Assembly: GCA_016935595.1 (NCBI GenBank)
Contig: JAFGQQ010000281.1
Span: forward strand, 1-9,486
Direction: 5' to 3'
DNA: 9,486 bases
Origin: Bacteroidales bacterium
Lineage (GTDB): Bacteria > Bacteroidota > Bacteroidia > Bacteroidales > UBA10428
Translations under genes and position numbers: made by a program
Shown here: in pieces, positions 1 to 6,435 of the stretch
Numbering within the stretch: the stretch's first letter is position 1
Layout of the letters: every line of letters starts with the position of its first letter
The notes under the pieces: model-generated
Seen by the model: the letters and a program-made list of their open reading frames with translations, nothing else
Database searches by the model: none
What the model was told of the DNA's origin: nothing

Positions 1-861
1 CCTGGTATTTTCACCATCATTTCGCATCTCGAAAATAATTTAGGTGCTTACATTGTTGAAGGTGGCATGTACAATTTAGCAAAAGCTTTATATAAGTTGG
101 CAGTTGAAATTGGAGTTAATTTTTATTTTAACACAACAGTGTCAGAAATTATAATCGAAAATCATAAAGCAATAGGTATAAAAGTTAGCTCGAAAAAATA
201 CATCTCAGATATAACTATAAGCAATGCAGATGTAAATACAACCTATAATGAATTATTACCGGATATTAAATCACCTAATATATTTTTAAACCAACCCAGA
301 TCAAGCTCTTCATTAATCTTTTACTGGGCAGTGAATAAAAAATTTCCAGAACTCGACTTACATAATATTCTTTTTAGCAATGATTATAAAACTGAATTTG
401 CTTACATTTTTGATAAAAAAGAAGTGTACCACGATCCTACAATTTATATCTATATTACTTCTAAACTTTTTTTACAAGACGCGCCTGAAAATTGTGAAAA
501 CTGGTTTGTGTCGATAAATGTTCCGTGTAATGAAGGACAAGACTGGGATAGAATTATCAATCAATCAAAAGTAAATATTAAAAATAAAATAAACAGGTTA
601 TTGAATGTGAATATTGATTCGCATATTGAATTTGAAAAAATTGATGATCCCAGATCAATTGAACATTTTACTTCCTCATATAAAGGCGCTTTATACGGGG
701 CAAACTCAAACAATCCGTTCTCAGCGTTTTTACGTCATCCAAATTTTTCAAGAAAAATTAAAAATTTATATTTCTGCGGAGGTACTGTTCACCCTGGAGG
801 TGGTATACCTCTATGTCTATTATCAGGTAAAATAACTGCAGAACTAATAGAAAATGATTAA
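1..861 (+). CDS. CrtI/CrtN-family carotenoid desaturase or oxidase, C-terminal part (5' end outside window)
   Basis: The reading frame is open from base 1, so the gene starts upstream; 286 residues are visible out of roughly 490 usual for the family. Two family hallmarks are present. Near the left edge, codons 16-50 read GAYIVEGGMYNLAKALYKLA and on to a GVNFYFNTTVSEI stretch, the substrate/FAD-domain segment of CrtI-type flavoenzymes. At bases 781-810 the C-terminal FAD-binding motif GTVHPGGGIP is followed by LCLLSGKITAEL. Family members desaturate or oxidise phytoene, diapophytoene or hydroxylated carotenoids at the membrane using FAD. The N-terminal Rossmann GxGxxG motif is not in the window. 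The stop overlaps the next start by 8 bp (854-861), so it is co-transcribed with an acyltransferase and a glycosyltransferase. Which member it is (CrtI, CrtN, CrtP or CrtD type) cannot be told from this fragment; family assignment is secure. Confidence 0.9.
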   Translation, partial: PGIFTIISHLENNLGAYIVEGGMYNLAKALYKLAVEIGVNFYFNTTVSEIIIENHKAIGIKVSSKKYISDITISNADVNTTYNELLPDIKSPNIFLNQPRSSSSLIFYWAVNKKFPELDLHNILFSNDYKTEFAYIFDKKEVYHDPTIYIYITSKLFLQDAPENCENWFVSINVPCNEGQDWDRIINQSKVNIKNKINRLLNVNIDSHIEFEKIDDPRSIEHFTSSYKGALYGANSNNPFSAFLRHPNFSRKIKNLYFCGGTVHPGGGIPLCLLSGKITAELIEND

Positions 862-1492
862 AGCTACACACAATATATTATATGTAAAATTCTTCGACTG
901 GTATTTGAAAAAAATAATAAAATCCGATTTTGAGCAAATCTATTTTAATCAGCTTGTAATTAATGAAAATAAGCCTCTTTTAATATTAGCCAATCATATT
1001 AGCTGGTGGGACGGATTTTTTATGTGGTATGTAAACAAAAAATACATTCAGAAAAAAATTCATGTTTTAATGCTTGAAGAAGAGCTTGAAAAAAGGAAAT
1101 TTCTTAGTAAAATAGGGGCTTTTTCCATTAAAAGAAAAAAACGTAAAATATTCGAAACTTTTGAATATATAACTGAATTATTAAGCAAACCAGAGAATCT
1201 TGTTATTATTTATCCCCAGGGTATAATCGAATCATCTTATAATGTAAATATAGAATTTGAAAAAGGAATATTTAAAATTTTTGACAAGCTTAAAGAATTG
1301 CCACAAATTTGGCTGGGTGTTTCATTAACAGATTATGCGACAAACCGAAAACCCAGTGTATACATATATTTTAAAGAATATATCTCAGAAAAAGATTTCA
1401 ATTTTTCTGATTTTCAGGAAAAATACAGGGAACATTACAATCAATCTATTGAAAAACAAATAAAAACCATAAAAACCCTGAATTTAATATGA
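854..1492 (+). CDS. PlsC-like acyltransferase (1-acylglycerol-3-phosphate acyltransferase family), probably carotenoid-glycoside acylating
   Basis: A 212-residue protein with the acyltransferase block I motif NHISWWD (N47, H48, D53, the HX4D catalytic dyad), a block II-like GAFSIKR at residues 88-94, and a block III-like YPQG at 120-123. Length fits the short, single-domain PlsC-like acyltransferases. Block III has Gln where most PlsC proteins have Glu (FPEG), which suggests a non-standard acceptor. No strong N-terminal membrane segment is seen, so it is probably peripheral to the membrane. The start is the ATG inside the 3' end of the desaturase gene, and its stop overlaps the next ATG by 4 bp (ATGA at 1489-1492), so translation is likely coupled on both sides. 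Placement between a carotenoid desaturase and a glycosyltransferase suggests that it attaches a fatty acyl chain to a carotenoid sugar, as CruD does in Chlorobaculum. A role in phospholipid synthesis is the alternative. Confidence 0.85.
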   Translation: MIKATHNILYVKFFDWYLKKIIKSDFEQIYFNQLVINENKPLLILANHISWWDGFFMWYVNKKYIQKKIHVLMLEEELEKRKFLSKIGAFSIKRKKRKIFETFEYITELLSKPENLVIIYPQGIIESSYNVNIEFEKGIFKIFDKLKELPQIWLGVSLTDYATNRKPSVYIYFKEYISEKDFNFSDFQEKYREHYNQSIEKQIKTIKTLNLI

Positions 1493-2580
1493 CAATTATT
1501 ATTAATGTTATTATTGTATTTCTTTTATTAAGATTATTAGTATCATTCTATAATGTCGTTTCCAAACCATTGTTAAAACAATCAAACCATGAACATTCAG
1601 ATTTTATATCAATACTTATACCTGCCCGTAATGAAGAAGTTAATATAATAAATTTATTAACCGATTTGGAAAAAATAAATTACTCGAATTATGAAATAAT
1701 TGTTTTAAACGACCATTCGACAGATAATACGGAAAAAGTAACTAAAGAATTTATTAATAAAAATAAACGTATTAATCTAATAAACGGTAAAGACCTTCCT
1801 GTTCTTTGGCTTGGCAAGAACTGGGCTTGCCATCAATTAGCCAATGTTGCAAAAGGGGATTATTTATTATTTATTGATGCAGATATTTCATTGCATCCCG
1901 ATACCATAAATTCTGCCTTAACAGAAATCAAAAAGAAAAATTTGGCACTTTTAACTTTATTTCCCGACCAGATAATGCTTTCGTTTGGAGAAAAACTGGT
2001 AGTTCCTTTGATGCATTATATTTTATTGTCATTATTACCATTAAGATTTGTATATTATTTTAAAAAAAAATCACTTAGTGCAGCTAACGGGCAATTTATG
2101 TTATTTAATAAAATTAACTATTTAAATTGGCATGAAAAGGTTAAGGATAAAGTTACAGAAGACATTGAAATAATGAAGCTTATTAAAAAGAATGGCATAA
2201 AGGGCGAAGTTTTATTAGGAAATAAACTGGTAAAATGCAGGATGTATAAAAATTTAAAAGAAGGAATAAATGGATTTTCGAAAAACTTATTTGCTGGTTT
2301 TAACAATAATCTGTTTATTTTTTCTGTTTTCCTCATCTTAATTTATTTTGGATTCATATTATTCTGCATTTATGTTAACTGGATTAAAATAATTATTGCA
2401 ATAATTTCAATTTTATTAATCAGGGTATTTATTTCAATCATATCAAAACAAAACATACTCTTTAATACAGTTTTCCATCCTGTTCAAATGTTCATTTTAA
2501 TTATTATAGCTTATAAATCAATGATAATGGGCAAAAAAGGAAAAATTGAGTGGAAAGGGAGAATTATTTCGGGTAAATAA
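1489..2580 (+). CDS. Membrane-bound family 2 glycosyltransferase, CrtQ/CruC-like
   Basis: A 363-residue protein with an N-terminal membrane anchor (about residues 3-21), a GT-A fold catalytic domain and two to three C-terminal hydrophobic segments (about 275-345). Visible GT2 signatures are ISILIPARNEE (40-50), IVLNDHSTD (71-79), the metal-binding DAD (130-132), GQF (201-203) and the TED catalytic-base region (223-225). The segment WLGKNWACHQ (107-116) and the C-terminal IEWKGR are typical of the CrtQ-like subgroup that glycosylates carotenoid acids or alcohols. The protein should transfer a sugar from a nucleotide donor to a lipid acceptor at the inner membrane face. It is translationally coupled to the acyltransferase through an ATGA overlap and is the last gene of the visible operon. 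The actual sugar and acceptor are inference from context; a role in other glycolipids cannot be excluded. Confidence 0.85.
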   Translation: MTIIINVIIVFLLLRLLVSFYNVVSKPLLKQSNHEHSDFISILIPARNEEVNIINLLTDLEKINYSNYEIIVLNDHSTDNTEKVTKEFINKNKRINLINGKDLPVLWLGKNWACHQLANVAKGDYLLFIDADISLHPDTINSALTEIKKKNLALLTLFPDQIMLSFGEKLVVPLMHYILLSLLPLRFVYYFKKKSLSAANGQFMLFNKINYLNWHEKVKDKVTEDIEIMKLIKKNGIKGEVLLGNKLVKCRMYKNLKEGINGFSKNLFAGFNNNLFIFSVFLILIYFGFILFCIYVNWIKIIIAIISILLIRVFISIISKQNILFNTVFHPVQMFILIIIAYKSMIMGKKGKIEWKGRIISGK

Positions 2581-2704
2581 ACAAAAAACTGGAATTTTGG
2601 TTCTATTTTTGTACTTTTTTAAAAATTATTTGAATTTTAACAGTTTTTTATATATTTAAAGTTTTGAAAAAATAAACTAAGTATTAATCAAAAAATTAAT
2701 TGCT

Positions 2705-3688
2705 ATGGATTTGAAGAATATGAATGATTATATTAAAAAATTCTTGCTTTTGTTATTTTCTGTTTTAGTTATTACAGGATACTCACAAACATTAAACGAT
2801 GCCAAACAAAAGTACCTTGATGGTCTTCAATTAATTAACGATGAACCAGAAACAGCGCTTGAATTATTTGAAGAAAGCCTTAAACTTTGTAATGAACTTG
2901 GAGAAGAGGCTACAGAGTTAATAATTGAAATTGAAAGTCAATTACCAACCTGTCATTATAAAATTGCCTATCAATATTACCAGGATAAAAAAATTAAAGA
3001 GTCGATTGAAGCTTTCAAAAAAACATCCGAAATTGCCGAAAAATATGGTGATGATGATATAAAAAGGAAAGCCAACGATTACATACCTAAACTTTACTAT
3101 GTTATCGGAAGTGATTTATATAAAAACAAAGATTTTGACGGAGCCCTTCAAAATTATAAAAAATCAACTGAATTAGATCCAACATATGCAAAGGCATATT
3201 ATGGACAGGCTTTAGCTTATAGTAAAAAAGAAGATAATGCAAATGCTTTGTCTGCTTGCGAAAAAGCCATCGAAACAGCTGTTCAGACAAATGACATGAA
3301 GACACTTGAAAAAGCTGAAAAAATTGCACATAATATATGCCTTATTGAGGGTAACGAGGAAAAAGAAAAAGGGAATTATGAACTGGCAATTAATAAATTA
3401 AAAAAAGCCATTGAATACGACACAAAATCGGCCCAGGCATATGCCCTGATAGCTTCTTGCCATAACCAGTTATCTAATTATGATGAAGCCATTTCAGCAG
3501 CTAACAAAGCATTGGAATACGAAGAAAGTGATAATGAAAAGAAAGCCGGAATTTATTACGAAATTGGACTGGCGCATAAAAGCAAAGGTGAAATAACTGA
3601 AGCATGTGAAGCTTTTAAAAATTCATTATTTGGTGTATTTGTCGAATCGGCAAAGTACCAGATTGAGGTAGTTTTAAAATGTGAATAG
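2705..3688 (+). CDS. Exported tetratricopeptide-repeat (TPR) protein
   Basis: A 327-residue protein with a signal peptide: basic residues near 11-12, a hydrophobic stretch (13-25), and a probable cut after YSQ at residue 28, a common form in Bacteroidota. The rest is helical repeats: about seven TPR-like units, clearest at about 128-160 (NKDFDGALQNYKKSTELDP), 161-195, 209-242 (GNYELAINKLKKAIEYD), 243-276 (SNYDEAISAANKALEYE) and 282-315. TPR arrays are protein-binding scaffolds, here in the periplasm or on the outer-membrane side. An in-frame ATG at codon 6 (base 2720) gives a more compact signal peptide and may be the true start. It is separated from the glycosyltransferase by 124 bp, so it is probably its own unit. 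A TAnnTTTG-like box (2604-2611) lies upstream, but without a properly spaced -33 element. The gene ends at a strong terminator. Partner and function are unknown. Confidence 0.85.
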   Translation: MDLKNMNDYIKKFLLLLFSVLVITGYSQTLNDAKQKYLDGLQLINDEPETALELFEESLKLCNELGEEATELIIEIESQLPTCHYKIAYQYYQDKKIKESIEAFKKTSEIAEKYGDDDIKRKANDYIPKLYYVIGSDLYKNKDFDGALQNYKKSTELDPTYAKAYYGQALAYSKKEDNANALSACEKAIETAVQTNDMKTLEKAEKIAHNICLIEGNEEKEKGNYELAINKLKKAIEYDTKSAQAYALIASCHNQLSNYDEAISAANKALEYEESDNEKKAGIYYEIGLAHKSKGEITEACEAFKNSLFGVFVESAKYQIEVVLKCE

Positions 3689-3708
3689 AAAAATTGTAAT
3701 TATAATAG

Positions 3709-3743
3709 AAAAACCTCATGGAAGATATTTCATGAGGTTTTTT
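3709..3743. terminator. Bidirectional rho-independent terminator between the TPR gene and prsW-like gene
   Basis: A perfect 12-bp stem, AAAAACCTCATG (3709-3720) with CATGAGGTTTTT (3731-3742), encloses a 10-nt loop. The T-run follows directly on the plus strand, and the A-run on the left arm gives a T-run on the minus strand. It sits 20 bp after the TPR stop codon and about 38 bp after the stop of the convergent minus-strand gene, so it can serve both. Confidence 0.9.
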
Positions 3744-3780
3744 ATTTATAAAATTTAAGGATAATAATAAGAATTCTACT

Positions 3781-4476
3781 TTATTTATTTATTGCTCTTT
3801 TCTTCCAGAGAGAAATCCGGTATATTGAACGGTTCGACAAATTTCTTATTTTTCTGAATCCGTTTAACCACAAATAAACTAAGAAAGGGATGAAAAATAT
3901 TAATAACCAAGATTTACCCGACATTAAAATAAAATCATATATTCCATGTAATAATATTGGAAATATTAGTGCCAGTATAAATTGTTTTTTTCGTTCGTCG
4001 GGATAAAATTTGCCTAATCCCAGATGATATCCCATTATAACACCAAATAGCGCATGACCAGGTACTGCAGTAAATGCCCTTATATATCCAGCTTGAAAAC
4101 CGTACCCTGTAACATAAATTATATTTTCAACCATGGCAAAACCTAATGAAATAAATACTGCATAAACAATCCCGTCAAATTTCTCATTGAAATTTTTATT
4201 ATTATAAATTAATATAATAAATGCAAGATATTTAAATAATTCTTCAGTAAAAGCGGCAATAATAAAAGCATTGTAAGCTGGTTTAAATAAGCCTGAAAAA
4301 CTATCTTTAAAGCCTGATAAATATTTTTCAATATAAATAACAGGCAATACTATAATCATTCCGGCAATTAATGCTTTTAATAAAAATGCATATGGTTCTT
4401 TTTCATATTTATCGCGTATATAAATATAAAAAGCAATGATTAATACCGGAGCACTGGCTAAAATTAATAAATTCAT
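3781..4476 (-). CDS. PrsW-family intramembrane metalloprotease
   Basis: A 231-residue polytopic membrane protein with about six to seven hydrophobic segments. All the conserved PrsW-family motifs are present: EEXXK as EELFK (78-82), FDGIVY (100-105) followed by GFAMVEN (112-118), a PGH motif (His141), and a late HGIYD (His177, Asp181). The glutamates and histidines are the proposed metal ligands and catalytic residues inside the membrane. Founding member PrsW of Bacillus subtilis cleaves the anti-sigma factor RsiW, but no sigma/anti-sigma pair lies next to this gene, so its substrate is unknown. The length fits the family. The basic C-terminal tail (RKIRNLSNRS and WKKRAINK) should be cytoplasmic. 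It stands alone on its strand, divergent from the small helix-turn-helix gene. A possible minus-strand -7 box TATGTTTG (4634-4627) lies upstream with only a poor -33 match. Confidence 0.88.
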   Translation of the reverse strand: MNLLILASAPVLIIAFYIYIRDKYEKEPYAFLLKALIAGMIIVLPVIYIEKYLSGFKDSFSGLFKPAYNAFIIAAFTEELFKYLAFIILIYNNKNFNEKFDGIVYAVFISLGFAMVENIIYVTGYGFQAGYIRAFTAVPGHALFGVIMGYHLGLGKFYPDERKKQFILALIFPILLHGIYDFILMSGKSWLLIFFIPFLVYLWLNGFRKIRNLSNRSIYRISLWKKRAINK

Positions 4477-4642
4477 AATATGTTGAATGATAATAAATAA
4501 AAAATAAAAGTTTGTATAAATATAGTTTGTGATTTATTAAAAATAGTTAAAAGTATATAACAATTTCCTAATTTATTTTTAATTCAGTTTTAATATAATT
4601 ATATTTAAACGACAATTATTATTAATCAAACATATATAAAAT

Positions 4643-4894
4643 ATGACTCTGACTTTCAATGAATTAAGGAGGATTAAAGATAATCTCCCCCCCGGTAGTA
4701 TAAAAAAAATTGCAAACCAACTAGATATTAATGAAGAAACGGTAAGAAATTATTTTGGCGGTAACGATTACGATAATGGAGCTAGCGTTGGCATGCATGT
4801 TGAACAAGGTCCGGATGGAGGTTTAGTAAAATTTGATGACCCAGCTATATTGAACATTGCATTAGAACTTTTAGAAGAAAATTTAAAAAATTAA
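4643..4894 (+). CDS. Small helix-turn-helix DNA-binding protein, conserved Bacteroidota type
   Basis: An 83-residue acidic protein. Residues about 19-38 (SIKKIANQLDINEETVRNYF) form a plain helix-turn-helix: a KIANQL helix, a turn, then a recognition helix around EETVRNYF. A Gly/Asp-rich link (39-60, with GPDGG at 56-60) and a C-terminal helix (about 67-82) follow. I recall similar short proteins, annotated only as DNA-binding, in Bacteroidota genomes, but I know of no defined role. The gene is single, divergent from the prsW-like gene (166 bp between starts), and ends 16 bp before a terminator. The start is the only ATG before the motif; no Shine-Dalgarno precedes it, as usual in this phylum. 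The gene contains a run of seven C (4687-4693) coding for Pro-Pro, unusual in so AT-rich a region. A self-regulatory or neighbour-regulating role is a guess. Confidence 0.75.
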   Translation: MTLTFNELRRIKDNLPPGSIKKIANQLDINEETVRNYFGGNDYDNGASVGMHVEQGPDGGLVKFDDPAILNIALELLEENLKN

Positions 4895-4910
4895 AAAAGA
4901 AAAAATTAGT

Positions 4911-4947
4911 AAAAAAGGCAGAAAAAACTATCCTTTCTGCCTTTTTT
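4911..4947. terminator. Bidirectional rho-independent terminator between convergent genes
   Basis: A perfect 14-bp stem, AAAAAAGGCAGAAA (4911-4924) with TTTCTGCCTTTTTT (4934-4947), has a 9-nt loop and T-tracts in both directions. It serves the small plus-strand gene and the minus-strand hydrolase operon; the first two bases of the hydrolase stop codon (TAA, 4948-4946) fall inside its right arm. Confidence 0.9.
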
Positions 4948-5557
4948 ATTTTATATAAAAATCCATCAATATATCATCTTCAAGAAAAGCCTGCAAATGG
5001 TCTCCTATTTTAACAGGGTCTACTCCTTCGGGTGTTCCTGTAAAAATTAAGTCACCAATCTTTAATGTCATAAAGTGTGAAACATACGAAATAACTTCAT
5101 CAAATGAAAAAATCATATCTTTTGTATTTCCTTTTTGAACTATCTGATTATTAATTTTTAAACAGAATTCAATGTTTCCCTTCTCTTTATAATTATTAAT
5201 TGCAACAAATTCACTAATTGGAGCAGAATAATCGAATGCTTTTGATATTTCCCAGGGTAAACCTTTGTTTATATGTTCCCGCTGTAAATCTCGAGCAGTA
5301 AAATCTATGCCTAAACCTATTTTATCATAATACCGGTGAGCAAATTTCTCATCAATATTTTTTCCAAGCCGGTTAATTTGTATAACCAATTCAATTTCAT
5401 GATGTATTTCCTTCGAAAAATCAGGGTAAAAAAATGGTTTATTATTCTTCACTAAGGCTGTATCGGGTTTTAAGAAAAAAACAGGTTTATCAGGAATTTC
5501 ATGATTAAGCTCTTGTGCATGCCTAATATAATTACGGCCTATACAAATAATTTTCAT
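4946..5557 (-). CDS. Fumarylacetoacetate hydrolase (FAH) family protein
   Basis: A 203-residue single-domain FAH-fold enzyme, close in size to YcgM-like acylpyruvate hydrolases and human FAHD1. Visible signatures are the N-terminal IGRNYIRHAQE (6-16), the metal ligands HHEIE (Glu54 and Glu56) and GIDFTARDLQ (Asp85), and the family motif KIGDLIFTGTPEGV ending at residue 179. These proteins bind Mg2+ or Mn2+ and split C-C bonds in, or decarboxylate, 2-oxo acids such as acylpyruvates or oxaloacetate. The exact substrate cannot be read from sequence. The small size, without the long N-terminal domain of true fumarylacetoacetase, argues against a tyrosine-degradation role. The start lies 35 bp after the stop of the exonuclease gene, so the two are probably co-transcribed. 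No functional link to the replication genes upstream is apparent. Confidence 0.9.
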   Translation of the reverse strand: MKIICIGRNYIRHAQELNHEIPDKPVFFLKPDTALVKNNKPFFYPDFSKEIHHEIELVIQINRLGKNIDEKFAHRYYDKIGLGIDFTARDLQREHINKGLPWEISKAFDYSAPISEFVAINNYKEKGNIEFCLKINNQIVQKGNTKDMIFSFDEVISYVSHFMTLKIGDLIFTGTPEGVDPVKIGDHLQAFLEDDILMDFYIK

Positions 5558-5592
5558 AAATAAAATGAACTATAAATAAAAATTAAAAAATA

Positions 5593-6366
5593 CTATTTTT
5601 TAACATTCAATTTCCGAAGTTTAATACTGGTTAAAACCTTCTTTGTATATAAAGGAAAATCATTGTTCATCATCCAGCCATAATAAGCAGGATCTTTCTC
5701 AAAAACATCTTCAACGGTTCTACCCTTATATTTTCCGAAATTAAAAGTCTCAACCCCTTTCTCGTTGTAAACAATCCTTCCGACAAAATCAACATTCTTG
5801 TTGTGGGCAGAATATGCCGACAATGCTTCAATATCGTTTTTAAGGTCTTTGTATTTATCTAATTGCGCTTTTAATATTTCGTATGTTGCATTAGTATCAG
5901 CTTCGGCGCTATGGGCATTTTCAAGTTCTTTATTACAGTAAAATTTATATGCAGCGCTTAATGTACGTTGTTCTTTTTTATGAAATATCACCTGCACATC
6001 AACAAACCTCCTTTTCTTCAAATCAAAATCTACATCGGCTCGAATAAACTCTTCAGCAAGTATAGGAATATCAAATTTATTTGAATTATAACCGGCAAAA
6101 TCACATCCTTCAAATTCATTGATAAGTGATTTAGCTATTTCAGCAAAAGTTGGTTCATTTTTCACATCTTCGTCGGTAATGCCATGAATATCTGACACCT
6201 TTTTAGGTATTGGAATAGTTGGATTTATCCTAATGGTTTTAGATATTTTATTTCCGTTTGGAAATATTTTTAAATAAGAAATTTCAACAATTCGATCAGA
6301 TGCTACATTTACTCCTGTTGATTCAACATCAAAAAAAATAAGAGGATTTCTAAGATTAAGTTCCAT
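5593..6366 (-). CDS. DEDDh-type 3'-5' exonuclease (DnaQ/ExoX-like)
   Basis: A 257-residue protein with a full set of DEDDh residues: Exo I FFDVESTG (Asp13, Glu15), Exo II GYNSNKFDIPIL (Asp99) and Exo III HSAEAD (His152, Asp157). This is the RNase T/DnaQ-type nuclease fold covering about residues 8-170. A small C-terminal module follows, with FNFGKYKGRTVEDVFEKDP (208-226), the FGKYKG motif also found at the end of ExoX-like and other short exonucleases. It should remove nucleotides from DNA 3' ends with two metal ions, in proofreading or repair. It follows dnaN on the same strand, which suits a role near the replisome, but a hairpin terminator sits 20 bp before its start codon, so expression may depend on read-through. 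Whether it is the polymerase III proofreading subunit or a separate repair nuclease is undecided. Confidence 0.9.
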   Translation of the reverse strand: MELNLRNPLIFFDVESTGVNVASDRIVEISYLKIFPNGNKISKTIRINPTIPIPKKVSDIHGITDEDVKNEPTFAEIAKSLINEFEGCDFAGYNSNKFDIPILAEEFIRADVDFDLKKRRFVDVQVIFHKKEQRTLSAAYKFYCNKELENAHSAEADTNATYEILKAQLDKYKDLKNDIEALSAYSAHNKNVDFVGRIVYNEKGVETFNFGKYKGRTVEDVFEKDPAYYGWMMNNDFPLYTKKVLTSIKLRKLNVKK

Positions 6367-6386
6367 AACAACTAATTTAAAAATAA

Positions 6387-6416
6387 AAAACCTAACAAGA
6401 AAACTTGTTAGGTTTT
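6387..6416 (-). terminator. Rho-independent terminator or attenuator between dnaN and the exonuclease gene
   Basis: A perfect 13-bp stem, AAAACCTAACAAG (6387-6399) with CTTGTTAGGTTTT (6404-6416), closes on a 4-nt loop. Read on the minus strand it is followed by a T-rich tract (TTTTTTATTTTT). It begins about 20 bp after the dnaN stop and ends 20 bp before the exonuclease start codon, so it should end or attenuate transcription from dnaN. Confidence 0.88.
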
Positions 6417-6435
6417 AAAAAAATAAATTTAGGTT

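Noticed and set aside
2591..2611. Possible weak hairpin and T-run after the glycosyltransferase gene
   Set aside because: The stem needs three G-T wobble pairs and only three normal pairs, too weak to call a terminator.
2604..2611. TATTTTTG matching the TAnnTTTG promoter box upstream of the TPR gene
   Set aside because: There is no TTG/TTTG at the expected spacing upstream, and T-rich DNA makes such a match easy by chance; mentioned only in the gene entry.
2118..3329. Minus-strand open frames opposite the glycosyltransferase and TPR genes
   Set aside because: They are short shadows of clear genes in biased AT-rich sequence, with no family signature.
4611..4626. GACAATTATTATTAAT, identical to 1491-1506 at the start of the glycosyltransferase gene
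   Set aside because: A 16-base low-complexity match is plausible by chance in AT-rich DNA, and the two contexts (coding and intergenic) share nothing else.
4666..4672. AAGGAGG, a perfect Shine-Dalgarno-like sequence on the plus strand
   Set aside because: It lies inside the small helix-turn-helix gene (codons for Leu-Arg-Arg), and no start codon follows at a suitable distance.
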